The notes beneath the pieces were generated by a model. That model saw only the letters and a program-made list of their open reading frames with translations, did no database searches and had not been told where the DNA came from. 64,000 bases of DNA from JAJXXT01 sp963764465 (GTDB lineage: Bacteria > Pseudomonadota > Alphaproteobacteria > Acetobacterales > Acetobacteraceae), in assembly GCA_963764465.1 (NCBI GenBank), contig CAVXSO010000003.1, positions 124,001-188,000 of the forward strand, read 5' to 3'. A program made the translations under genes and the position numbers. Each line of letters starts with the position of its first letter. Positions within the stretch are counted from its first letter, which is position 1. Positions 50,357 to 58,965 of the stretch are shown one piece after another.

Positions 50357-53300
50357 TCAGACCAGCGCCATCAGTGTCGCGTTGCCGCCGGCGGCGGCGG
50401 TGTTGACGCTGATGCTGCGCTCCGCGAGCAGGGCTTCCAGCCGGAACCCGGCCGATGCGGTCTGCAGCGTAACGATCGGGCCCGGGCGCTCGGCAAGCGC
50501 CGCCGCCAGTTCCCGCGCGTCGTCGGCATCGCCGTCGAACAGCGCCGCGTCGAAGTCGGCCGCGCGCCAGTCGGCAACCCGAACGATGTGCTCCGCGAGG
50601 CCTGGCGGCACCGTCGTCCCCGCCGGCACCAGGGCGCGATTGCCGGTGGCCAAGGCCGCCGCGACCGGCAGTTCCAGTCGCGCGCCGAGGCACAGCACCG
50701 TGCCGCGCGGCACCAGTTCGTAGCGATCGCGCTCGCCGACCGCGCCGCGCAGCTCCTCCGCGTGGCCGAAGGGCGTCGTGGCGACGAGGGCGGCCGCCTG
50801 CGCGGCCAGGGGTGAGCCGGAGGCGTGCAGATGCGCGACCCATTCTCCGGCGGGCCCCGGCACGCTGCCCTTGAGCGGCGGCGGCGCGGCGGCGAGGAGG
50901 CGGTGCAGGTAGAGAGGTCCGCCCGCCTTCGGCCCGGTGCCGGAAAGGTTTCGTCCGCCGAACGGCTGCACGCCGACCACGGCACCGATCATGTCGCGGT
51001 TGACGTAGATGTTGCCGGCGGCGGCGAGCGCGGTCGCGCGCGCCTCGGTCTCGGCGATGCGGGTGTGCACGCCGAAGGTGAGCGCGTAGCCGGTGGCGTT
51101 GATGCTGCCGATCAGTTCGTCGAGCCGGTCGCGGCGGAAGCGCAGCACGTGCAGCACCGGGCCGAACACCTCGCGCTTCAGCTCCGTCATGGCGGGGATC
51201 TCGACCAGCGTGGGAGCGACGAAGGTGCCGTGGGCGCACTCATCGGGCAGCGGCAGCGTCTCGACGGCATGGCCGAGGGCGCGCATGGCCGCGATGTGGG
51301 CAAGAATCCCGTCCCTCGCGCGGGCCGAGATCACGGGGCCGACATCGGCCGCGAGCCGGTCCGGGTTGCCGATCGCAAGCTCGCGCATCGCGCCGCGCAG
51401 CATGGCGAGGATGCGTTCGGCGACATCCTCCTGCACGCAGAGCACGCGCAGCGCGGAGCAGCGCTGGCCGGCCGAATCGAAAGCGGAACGAACGGCATCG
51501 GCCACCACCTGTTCCGGCAGGGCGGAGGAATCCACCACCATCGCGTTCTGCCCGCCGGTCTCGGCGATCAGCGTCACGGGCGCGCTCTCCGTGCGCCGGG
51601 CGAGGCTTGCCTGGATATGCCGCGCCGCCTCCGTCGAGCCGGTGAAGAGCACGCCCCTGGTGCGCCGGTCCGCGACCAGCGCGGCACCGGTCGCGGTGCC
51701 GCCGGGCAGCAATTGCAGCGCGCCGGGCGGGATGCCGGCCTCGCGCAGGATGGCGACGGCCTGGGCGGCGATCAGCGGCGTCTCCGGCGCGGGCTTGGCC
51801 AGCACGATGTTGCCGGCCGCGAGCGCCGCCGCGACCTGGCCGGTGAAGATGGAGAGCGGGAAGTTCCACGGGCTGATGCAGACGACGGGGCCGAGCGGGC
51901 GGTGCGTCGCGTTGTCGAAATCCGCGATGCCGTCGGCATAGAAGCGCAGGAAATCGGTTGCCTCGCGCACCTCGCCGACGGCGTTGGCGATGGACTTGCC
52001 CGCCTCGCGCACGATGAGCGGGATCAGCGCCGCCGTGCGCGATTCCAGCAGGTCCGCGGCGCGGCGCAGGGTCTCGGCGCGGCGCGCGGGCGGGGTCGCG
52101 GCCCATGCGGGTGCTGCGGAGGCGGCGAGTGCCATGGCCGTTGCGACGACCGTCTCGTCCGCCTCGACGACGGTGCCCACGGTATCGCGGTGGTCGGCGG
52201 GGTTCAGCACCGCGCGTGGCGCGCCGGCCGCCGTTTCGTCTGCGAGCAGCGGTGCGGCGTGCCACGGGCCGGCGCCGACGCAGGTTCCGGCCAGCGCCTC
52301 CAGCACGTTCTCGTCCGCGAGGTCGAGCCCGGCGGAGTTCGCGCGCGCGCCGAGCATGTCGCGCGGCAGCGGGATCGCGGGGTGCGGCAGGCCTGGCGGT
52401 GCGAGCGAGGCCGCCTCCGCGACGGGGTCGGCAAGAAGTTCGTCTTCCGAAACATTCGGATCGGCGATGCGGTGCACGAAGGAGGCGTTGGCGCCGTTCT
52501 CCAGCAGGCGGCGCACGAGGTAGGCGAGCAGCGTCTCGTGCGTGCCGACCGGCGCGTAGATGCGGCAGGCGCGGCCGAGCTTTCCATTGCCCACCACCTG
52601 CTCGTAGAGCGGCTCGCCCATGCCGTGCAGGCACTGGAACTCGTAGCGGTCGGGTGCGGCGTCCGCGCCGGCGAGCGTGTGGATGGCAGCCAGCGTCATC
52701 GCGTTGTGGGTGGCGAATTGGGGGAACACCGCGTCCGGTGCGGCGAGCAGCTTTCGCGCGCAGGCGAGGTAGGAGACGTCGGTGTGCAGCTTGCGGGTGA
52801 AGACCGGGTAGTCCGGCATGCCGTCGAGCTGCGCGCGCTTGATCTCGGCGTCCCAGTAGGCGCCCTTGACCAGGCGGACCATCAGCCGGTGGCCGGTCTC
52901 GCGCGCCAGTGCCACGATCCAGTCGAGCACGAAGGGTGCCCGCTTCTGGTAGGCCTGCACGACGAAGCCGATGCCGCCCCAGCCGGCGAGCGCCTTCTCC
53001 GCGCACAGCGCCTCCAGCAGGTCGAGCGAGGGTTCCAGCCGGTCGGCTTCCTCGGCGTCGAGGTTGATGCCGATATCGTAACGATGCGCCAGCAGCACGA
53101 GCTCGCGCAGCACGGGATAGAGCTCCGCCAGCATGCGCCCGCGCTGCGCGCGGCTGTAGCGCGGGTGCAGCGCCGAGAGCTTGATGGAGATGCCAGGCCC
53201 CTCGATCGGCCCGCGCCCCTCGGCGGCGGCGCCGATGGCGTGGATCGCGGCCTCGTAGGCGTCGCGGTAGTGGCGCGCGTCCGCCGCCGTCGCCGCCGCC

Positions 53301-53941
53301 TCGCCCAGCATGTCGTAGGAGTGGCGGAAGCCCCGCGGCTCCAGCTTGCGGGCGCGGGCAAGTGCCAGGGGGATCGTCTCGCCCATGACGAACTGCTCGC
53401 CGAGCAGGCGCATCGCGACATCGACGCCGCCGCGGATGAGCGGCTCCCCGCCGCGCGCCACCAGGCGTGCCAGCGCGCCGGAAAGCCCGGTCTCGTTGGC
53501 AAGCGAGGTGAGCGAGCCGGTGACGACCAGGCCCCAGGTCGCGGCGTTGACGAACAGCGAGGGCGAGTGGCCGAGATGCGCGCGCCAGTCGCCGCCGCCG
53601 ATCTTGTCGCGGATCAGCGCGTCGCGCGTCGCCGTGTCCGGGATGCGCAGCAGGGCTTCCGCGAGGCACATCAGGGCGATGCCTTCCTCGCTCGAAAGCG
53701 CGTATTCCTGCATCAACCCTTCCACGCCGCCACCGCCGCGCCGGGACCGCAACGCGCCGATGAGGGAGGCGGCGAGGCGGCGCGTCGCCGCCTGTGCATC
53801 GGGCAGCATCCGCGCCTGCTCGAGCAGCGGCGGCAGGCATTCCTCCTCCGGCCGGCGCGTCGCGTCCGTGATGCGCCGGCGCAGCGCGTCGCGTGGCACG
53901 CGGTCGGCGGCGAAGGCGGCAAAAGGCTCGATTTCGGTCAT
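50357..53941 (-). CDS. putA: Bifunctional proline dehydrogenase / P5C dehydrogenase
   Basis: A 1194-residue enzyme oxidising proline to glutamate. The FAD-dependent proline dehydrogenase barrel spans about 60-470 (GVDVAMRLLGEQFVMGETIP, RLVKGAYWDAEIKRAQ, RACRIYAPVGTHETLLAYLV, RRLLENGANASFVHR). The aldehyde dehydrogenase follows at about 500-990, with PWNFPLSIFTGQVAAALAAG and the catalytic Cys828 in DSAGQRCSALRVL. A further C-terminal ALDH-like domain of about 190 residues is present. The N-terminal ribbon-helix-helix DNA-binding domain of enteric PutA is absent, so it is not a self-repressor. It receives proline from the adjacent cyclodeaminase. Confidence 0.97.
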   Translation of the reverse strand: MTEIEPFAAFAADRVPRDALRRRITDATRRPEEECLPPLLEQARMLPDAQAATRRLAASLIGALRSRRGGGGVEGLMQEYALSSEEGIALMCLAEALLRIPDTATRDALIRDKIGGGDWRAHLGHSPSLFVNAATWGLVVTGSLTSLANETGLSGALARLVARGGEPLIRGGVDVAMRLLGEQFVMGETIPLALARARKLEPRGFRHSYDMLGEAAATAADARHYRDAYEAAIHAIGAAAEGRGPIEGPGISIKLSALHPRYSRAQRGRMLAELYPVLRELVLLAHRYDIGINLDAEEADRLEPSLDLLEALCAEKALAGWGGIGFVVQAYQKRAPFVLDWIVALARETGHRLMVRLVKGAYWDAEIKRAQLDGMPDYPVFTRKLHTDVSYLACARKLLAAPDAVFPQFATHNAMTLAAIHTLAGADAAPDRYEFQCLHGMGEPLYEQVVGNGKLGRACRIYAPVGTHETLLAYLVRRLLENGANASFVHRIADPNVSEDELLADPVAEAASLAPPGLPHPAIPLPRDMLGARANSAGLDLADENVLEALAGTCVGAGPWHAAPLLADETAAGAPRAVLNPADHRDTVGTVVEADETVVATAMALAASAAPAWAATPPARRAETLRRAADLLESRTAALIPLIVREAGKSIANAVGEVREATDFLRFYADGIADFDNATHRPLGPVVCISPWNFPLSIFTGQVAAALAAGNIVLAKPAPETPLIAAQAVAILREAGIPPGALQLLPGGTATGAALVADRRTRGVLFTGSTEAARHIQASLARRTESAPVTLIAETGGQNAMVVDSSALPEQVVADAVRSAFDSAGQRCSALRVLCVQEDVAERILAMLRGAMRELAIGNPDRLAADVGPVISARARDGILAHIAAMRALGHAVETLPLPDECAHGTFVAPTLVEIPAMTELKREVFGPVLHVLRFRRDRLDELIGSINATGYALTFGVHTRIAETEARATALAAAGNIYVNRDMIGAVVGVQPFGGRNLSGTGPKAGGPLYLHRLLAAAPPPLKGSVPGPAGEWVAHLHASGSPLAAQAAALVATTPFGHAEELRGAVGERDRYELVPRGTVLCLGARLELPVAAALATGNRALVPAGTTVPPGLAEHIVRVADWRAADFDAALFDGDADDARELAAALAERPGPIVTLQTASAGFRLEALLAERSISVNTAAAGGNATLMALV

Positions 53942-54008
53942 GCGATCCCCCGGGAGGATGGGTGCGGAGCATGCCCCGCCAGCCCGGCGCGATGGAAGGG
54001 TGCCGTGT

Positions 54009-55052
54009 TCAGGCGGCGCGAAGAATCATGCCGAACAGGTCGCGCGGGTCGTCGGGGTCGGCCAGCATGTCGAGCCGCTCGAAGATCGCCGTCTGCAGCA
54101 CCTGGTCCCGGACATAGCGCAGCGCCGAGAAATCCTCGATCGCGAAGCCGACGGAATCGAACAGCGTTATCTCGCCGGCGGCGCGCCTTCCCTCTGCCGT
54201 GCCGGCGATCACCTGCCACAGCTCGTGCACCTCGTGGCCGGGCGGGAGCTGCTGGATCTCGCCCTCGATGCGTGTCTGCGGCGGGTATTCGACGAAGATG
54301 GTCGAGCGCAGCAGGATGTCGCGATGCAGCTCGGTCTTGCCCGGGCAATCGCCGCCGATCGCGTTGATGTGCATGCCCGCGCCGACGAGGTTGTCGCCGA
54401 GGATGGTGGCGTACTGCTTGTCCGCGGTCGCCGTGGTGACGATCTGCACCCCCTGCATCGCCTCCTCGACCGAGGCGCAGGCGGTGATGTCGAAGCCGAA
54501 ACGGCCGAGATTGGCGGCGCATTTGCGCGTCGCCGCGGCATCGATGTCGTAGAGGCGCAGCGTCCGGATGCCGAGCAGAGCCTTGAACGCCATGGCCTGG
54601 AACTCGGATTGCGCGCCATTGCCGATGATCGCCATGGCATGCGCGGATCTTGGCGCGAGATACTTCGCCGCCACGGCCGATGTCGCCGCCGTGCGCATCG
54701 CCGTCAGCAGGGTCATCTCCGACAGCAGCACCGGATAGCCCGTCGCCACGTCGGCAAGCAGCCCGAAGGCGGTGACGGTCTGCCGCCCGGAGCGCGTGTT
54801 CGCGGGGTGGCCGTTGACGTATTTGAAGGCGTAGAGCGTGTCGTCGCTCGCCGGCATCAGCTCGATCACGCCGTTGCGCGAATGCGCCGCGACACGCGGT
54901 GTCTTGTCGAAGCTTTCCCAGCGCCGGAAATCCTCCTCGATATAGGCGGCGAGATCGGTGAGGAACCGCTCGACGCCGATCCGGTTGATCAGCTTCATCA
55001 TGTGATCGACGCTGACGAAGGGCACGATGTTCAGGTTGGCGATGGGTGGCAT
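54009..55052 (-). CDS. Ornithine cyclodeaminase
   Basis: A 347-residue NAD-dependent enzyme of the OCD/mu-crystallin family, converting ornithine to proline and ammonia. It has the N-terminal FVSVDHMMKLINRIG, the substrate region NGHPANTRSG, the Rossmann motif AIIGNGAQSEFQAMAFKALL and AGMHINAIGGDCPGKTEL with the catalytic aspartate, close to Pseudomonas Ocd. The ATG at 55052 overlaps the arginase stop (ATGA). It is the middle step between arginase and PutA. Confidence 0.94.
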   Translation of the reverse strand: MPPIANLNIVPFVSVDHMMKLINRIGVERFLTDLAAYIEEDFRRWESFDKTPRVAAHSRNGVIELMPASDDTLYAFKYVNGHPANTRSGRQTVTAFGLLADVATGYPVLLSEMTLLTAMRTAATSAVAAKYLAPRSAHAMAIIGNGAQSEFQAMAFKALLGIRTLRLYDIDAAATRKCAANLGRFGFDITACASVEEAMQGVQIVTTATADKQYATILGDNLVGAGMHINAIGGDCPGKTELHRDILLRSTIFVEYPPQTRIEGEIQQLPPGHEVHELWQVIAGTAEGRRAAGEITLFDSVGFAIEDFSALRYVRDQVLQTAIFERLDMLADPDDPRDLFGMILRAA

Positions 55053-55981
55053 CAGAAGCTCCAGGTCGGGCGGTCCATGACGCGGCGGCCGAGCAGGCTC
55101 GCGACGAGGTCCACGAGCAGCGTGGCGGTGCGGCCGCGCTCGTCGAGAAACGGGTTGAGCTCGACGAGGTCGAGGCTGGAAACCAGGTCGCTGTCGTGGA
55201 GCATCTCCATCACCAGGTGCGCCTCGCGGAACGTGGCGCCACCAGGCACCGTGGTGCCGACCGCCGGCGCGATGCCGGGGTCGAGGAAATCGACATCGAA
55301 ACTGACGTGCAGCAGCCCGTCCTGCGCCCGCACGCGGTCGAGAAAGCGGCGCAGCAGGGGCGCGATGCTGTGCTCGTCGATCGCGCGCATGTCGAAGACC
55401 CCGATGCCGCTGTCGGCGAGTGCGCGGCGCTCGGCGTCGTCGACACTGCGGATTCCCAGCATGGCGACATTGCCAGCCTCGACGCTCGCCGCGAGCGGCG
55501 GCAGCCCGCCCTCGAAACCGGGTTGCCCGGTGACATAGGCCACCGGCGTGCCGTGGATGTTGCCGCTCTCGGTCGAGCGCAGGCTGTGGAAGTCGGGGTG
55601 CGCGTCGAGCCAGAGCACGAAGAGCGGCCGGCCAAGCGATGCGGCGCGCCGGGCCAACCCGGCGATCGTGCCGGCGGAAAGACTGTGGTCGCCGCCCAGG
55701 AAAACGGGCATGCCGTCGCCGCTCTCGGCATAGGCGACCTCGCTCAGCAGCTCCACCCAGGCGGCGACCTCGGGCAGCTTCTTCAGCGCCGGATTGGGAA
55801 AATCCACCGGCAGCGACGAGGGTTTTTGCAACGTTCCGAGGTCGGCCACGCGATGCCCGAGGCTGGCGATCGCCTCCGCGAGCCCGGCGGTGCGCAGCGC
55901 GCTTGGGCCCATCTCGCAGCCGCGCCGCCCGGCACCGTCCTGCACCGGGGCTCCGATCAGTTTGCAGAAGCGCGTCGTCAT
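55052..55981 (-). CDS. rocF: Arginase
   Basis: A 309-residue dimanganese ureohydrolase cleaving arginine to ornithine and urea. The metal-binding motifs are FLGGDHSLSAGT, LWLDAHPDFHS and SFDVDFLDPGIAPAVGT, all with expected His/Asp residues; the DxHxD and following STESGNIHG fit arginase better than agmatinase. It is the first gene of the minus-strand rocF-ocd pair and divergent from the Lrp-type regulator. Confidence 0.94.
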   Translation of the reverse strand: MTTRFCKLIGAPVQDGAGRRGCEMGPSALRTAGLAEAIASLGHRVADLGTLQKPSSLPVDFPNPALKKLPEVAAWVELLSEVAYAESGDGMPVFLGGDHSLSAGTIAGLARRAASLGRPLFVLWLDAHPDFHSLRSTESGNIHGTPVAYVTGQPGFEGGLPPLAASVEAGNVAMLGIRSVDDAERRALADSGIGVFDMRAIDEHSIAPLLRRFLDRVRAQDGLLHVSFDVDFLDPGIAPAVGTTVPGGATFREAHLVMEMLHDSDLVSSLDLVELNPFLDERGRTATLLVDLVASLLGRRVMDRPTWSF

Positions 55982-56115
55982 CCGTTCTCCGTCCCGCCGC
56001 GAGGTTCGATGGCCGGGAGTTGACCAGCGTGGCGTGGCGGATCGAACAGGCGAAATTGGCGGTTAATGAAAAAAACCTACCGATATGGAGGCAAAATCGC
56101 GCAGATTGGAAATGC
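55982..56115. promoter_or_regulatory. Divergent control region between arginase and the Lrp-type regulator
   Basis: This 134-bp gap separates the two divergent starts and contains an AT-rich stretch at about 56060-56095 with a run of seven A residues, unusual for this GC-rich window. Lrp/AsnC proteins typically bind such AT-rich, bendable DNA next to their own gene. I could not define -10/-35 boxes confidently. Confidence 0.45.
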
Positions 56116-56553
56116 ATGGACGCGATCGACCAGAAGCTCATCGGGCTGTTGCGGCATGACGGGCGGCAGAGCATCTCCGCGCTCGCGACCCAGCTCGGCC
56201 TGTCGCGGGCCACCGTGCGCGCGCACATGGAGCGGCTGGAGCAGGCGGGAGTCATCCTGGGCTACACCGTCATCCTCAAATCCGATGCCATCGAGCAGCC
56301 GGTGCGCGGCATCATGATGATCGCGGTGGAGGGGGTGGCGACGGACCGCGTCGTGCGCAGCCTGGCGGGGTTTGCCGAAATATCGGCCATCCACACCACC
56401 AATGGCCGCTGGGACCTGGTGGTGGAGCTCGGCACCGGAACGCTCGCCGATCTCGACGCGGCGTTGCGGCGAATCCGCCTGATCCAGGGCGTTCGCAGCA
56501 GCGAAACGAACCTGCTGCTGGCGACGCCGCGCTCGACCAGGGCGCGGCTCTAG
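56116..56553 (+). CDS. Lrp/AsnC family transcriptional regulator
   Basis: A 145-residue regulator. The N-terminal helix-turn-helix is MDAIDQKLIGLLRHDGRQSI SALATQLGLSRATVRAHMER, followed by the RAM ligand-binding domain with VEGVATDRVVRSLAGFAEIS and TTNGRWDLVVELGT. It is divergent from the arginase/cyclodeaminase genes and is their probable arginine- or ornithine-responsive activator, as for AsnC-type regulators of arginine catabolism. ATG 56116 is the only start giving the family N-terminus. Confidence 0.94.
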   Translation: MDAIDQKLIGLLRHDGRQSISALATQLGLSRATVRAHMERLEQAGVILGYTVILKSDAIEQPVRGIMMIAVEGVATDRVVRSLAGFAEISAIHTTNGRWDLVVELGTGTLADLDAALRRIRLIQGVRSSETNLLLATPRSTRARL

Positions 56554-56667
56554 GCGGCGCCGGCAAACCCGCGCGGGAGATGCCGGGCCGCCGCCGGCGG
56601 CGCGATTGGCCCGGCCATGCGCGGCGCAAGGGTAGGCGAGCGGCCGCGGACATGCGATGCGGGACGC

Positions 56668-57585
56668 ATGGCATCCGATGCAGCGACAGCCATCACCCGC
56701 GAGGGGCTGCCGGCGCGTGGCCTGGTGCAGCTCGCGCTCTCGGTGGTGCTGCTGGCCAGCGCCTGGCCGGTGACCAAGTCCGCGATCGAGGACGGGGCGC
56801 AGCCGCTCTGGTTCGCGGCGGGGCGGGCGGGCAGTTCCTGCGTGGTCGCGGCCGTCGTGCTGCTCGCGACCGGGCGGGTGCGGGTGCCGTCGCGGCGGGA
56901 CCTGCCGGCGGTGCTTTCCGTGGGGCTGCTGCAGCTCGCGCTGTTCTTCGCGCTCGCGCATATCGCGGTGGCGTATGTCTCGGCCGGGCGGACCACGATC
57001 CTCGCCAATGTCACCACGATCTGGATCGCGCCGCTCTCCTATGTGCTGCTGCGCGAGCGTGTCTCGGCGCGGCGCTGGGTGGCGGCCTGCATCGGGCTCG
57101 CGGGCGTGGTGGTGCTGATGGGGCCGTGGGCGATCGACTGGCAGGCGAAGGGCGTGCTGGTGGGGCACCTGATGCTGCTGGTGGCGGCGGCGGGCTTCGC
57201 GGGCGCGATCCTCGCGGTGCGGCGCTTTCCGCCGGAGCACCGGATGCTGGAGCTGCTGCCCTGGTGCTTCGGCCTGGCGGCGCTGGTGCTGCTGCCGCTC
57301 GCCTGGGTGGAGGCGCCGCACCCGGCCGCGTGGGGGGCCGGCGCGCTCGGCTCGCTCGCCTATATCGGCGGGCTGGCGGGGCCGGCCGGCACCTGGTGCG
57401 TGATGGAGGCGGCGGCCTCGCTGCCGGTGATGGTCTCCTCCGTGGGCTTCCTGGCGACGCCGGCGGCCGGCCTGCTGTTCTCCGCGTGGTGGCTGGGCGA
57501 GGCGATCGGGCCCGACCTCATCGCCGGCACCGCGCTGGTTCTGACGGGTGTCGCCGTGGCCGCCTGGCCCGCGCGGAGGACATGA
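56668..57585 (+). CDS. EamA/DMT family transporter
   Basis: A 305-residue drug/metabolite transporter with ten predicted membrane helices in two EamA halves. The first half includes AHIAVAYVSAGRTTILANVT, the second VMVSSVGFLATPAAGLLFSA. Substrate unknown; relatives export amino acids or metabolites. ATG 56668 preferred over an upstream ATG at 56617. Its stop overlaps the next gene's ATG (ATGA). Confidence 0.92.
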   Translation: MASDAATAITREGLPARGLVQLALSVVLLASAWPVTKSAIEDGAQPLWFAAGRAGSSCVVAAVVLLATGRVRVPSRRDLPAVLSVGLLQLALFFALAHIAVAYVSAGRTTILANVTTIWIAPLSYVLLRERVSARRWVAACIGLAGVVVLMGPWAIDWQAKGVLVGHLMLLVAAAGFAGAILAVRRFPPEHRMLELLPWCFGLAALVLLPLAWVEAPHPAAWGAGALGSLAYIGGLAGPAGTWCVMEAAASLPVMVSSVGFLATPAAGLLFSAWWLGEAIGPDLIAGTALVLTGVAVAAWPARRT

Positions 57586-58343
57586 TGCTGTTGCGCGCGA
57601 TCGAGCGTGGCGAGGGCGGCACGGCGCTGGCGATGATGCACGGGCTGTTCGGCCGCGCCACCAATCTTGCAACGGTGCAAAGGCGGCTCGCGGAACGCCG
57701 CCGCGTGCTGGCGCTCGATTTGCGCAACCACGGCGGCAGCCCGCACGCGGATGGCATGACCTATGCCGGGATGGCGGCGGACGTGGTGGAGACGCTCACG
57801 GAAATGGGCGCCGCGCCGTGTGACCTGCTCGGCCATTCCATGGGCGGCAAGGTCGCGATGACGGTGGCGCTGCGCCACCCCGCCGCAGTGCGGCGGCTGG
57901 TCGTCGCGGACATCGCGCCGGTACGATATCGTAGCGAGTTCAACACCTATATCGCGGCGATGCGCGGCATGCGGCTGTTTGCCGGCATGACGCGGGCGGA
58001 TGCCGACGCCGCACTCGCCTCCGCGGCGCCAGACCCGGCGGTGCGCGCGTTCCTGGCACAGAACCTCATCACCGGGCATGAGCCGCGCTGGACCGTCGGG
58101 ATCGAGGAAATCGCGGCCGGGCTCTATGATATTCTCGACTGGCCAGAGACCGAGGGGCAGTTCGGGGGGAAGGTGCTGTTCCTCACCGGCGGGCGCTCGC
58201 GCTATGTGCGGGAAGAACACCACGCCGCCATCCGCGCGCTGTTTCCGGACGTCCGTTTCGCCACGTTACCGAATGCCGGACACTGGCTGCACGCCGACGA
58301 CCCGGCGGGGTTCGTGGCGGCGGTGGAGGCGTTCCTGGCCTAG
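57582..58343 (+). CDS. Alpha/beta-fold hydrolase (YbfF-like)
   Basis: A 253-residue serine hydrolase. The oxyanion region is MHGLFGRATN, the aspartate segment LDLRNHGGSPHAD, the nucleophile elbow LLGHSMGGKVAM, and the catalytic His is in PNAGHWLHADDP. The RNHG motif is characteristic of the YbfF/ABHD11-type esterases. Start MMLLRAIERGEG overlaps the DMT stop. Its TAG stop overlaps the stop of the convergent glycosylase gene (CTAG). Confidence 0.9.
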   Translation: MMLLRAIERGEGGTALAMMHGLFGRATNLATVQRRLAERRRVLALDLRNHGGSPHADGMTYAGMAADVVETLTEMGAAPCDLLGHSMGGKVAMTVALRHPAAVRRLVVADIAPVRYRSEFNTYIAAMRGMRLFAGMTRADADAALASAAPDPAVRAFLAQNLITGHEPRWTVGIEEIAAGLYDILDWPETEGQFGGKVLFLTGGRSRYVREEHHAAIRALFPDVRFATLPNAGHWLHADDPAGFVAAVEAFLA

Positions 58344-58954
58344 CCCGCGCGCGCCTCGTCCACGGCGCGCCAGAGATACCAGGCGGCGGTGCTGCGATGC
58401 GGGGACCAGGCCTCGCCGATCGCCGCGAGTTCCTTCGGCTTCGGCTGTTCCGGCAGGTCGTAGAGCACGCGGTAGCCTTCGCGCACGCCGAAATCGTCCA
58501 CCGGCAGAACGTCCTCGCGCCCCAGCGTGAACATCAGCAGCATCTCCACCGTCCAGCGGCCGACGCCGCGGATCGCGGTCAGGCGCTCGATGAGGCTGAT
58601 GTCGGACATGCGCGAGGCCTGGCGGCGGTTCGGCACGAGCCCGCGCTCCGCGTGCAGCGCGATGTCGCGGATGGCGGCGATCTTCGCGGCGCTGAAGCCG
58701 CAGCCGCGCATCGTTGCCTCATCGAACGAAAGCACTTCCGCGGGCGCGGGGAACGCGCCGCTGCCGAGGGCCACGAAGCGCGCGGTGATGGTGCGCGCCG
58801 CCTTGCCGTGCAGCTGCTGGTGCGCGATGGCGCGGACCAGCGCCTCGTAGGGCGACTGCTTGTCACGCTCCATCTGGCATGGGCCGACGCGCCGGATCAG
58901 GGCCGCGAAGATCGGGCATGTCCTGGCAATGTGGCGGCGTGCCGAAAGCGTCAT
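58340..58954 (-). CDS. DNA-3-methyladenine glycosylase (AlkA-type, HhH-GPD)
   Basis: A 204-residue base-excision enzyme removing alkylated purines. The helix-hairpin-helix and catalytic region read RLTAIRGVGRWTVEMLLMFT then LPVDDFGVREGY with the catalytic aspartate, and the upstream ALVRAIAHQQLHGKAARTI is the family N-terminal signature. It lacks the extra N-terminal domain of E. coli AlkA, as in many short homologues. Convergent with the hydrolase gene. Confidence 0.93.
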   Translation of the reverse strand: MTLSARRHIARTCPIFAALIRRVGPCQMERDKQSPYEALVRAIAHQQLHGKAARTITARFVALGSGAFPAPAEVLSFDEATMRGCGFSAAKIAAIRDIALHAERGLVPNRRQASRMSDISLIERLTAIRGVGRWTVEMLLMFTLGREDVLPVDDFGVREGYRVLYDLPEQPKPKELAAIGEAWSPHRSTAAWYLWRAVDEARAG

Positions 58955-58965
58955 AGCGCCTCCTA

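Noticed and set aside
50825..54367. 1180-codon plus-strand frame opposite putA and ocd
   Set aside because: Antisense of PutA; low-complexity Arg/His/Gly composition.
58339..58343. Convergent stops overlapping in CTAG
   Set aside because: Compact packing of two complete genes; nothing further is needed to explain it.
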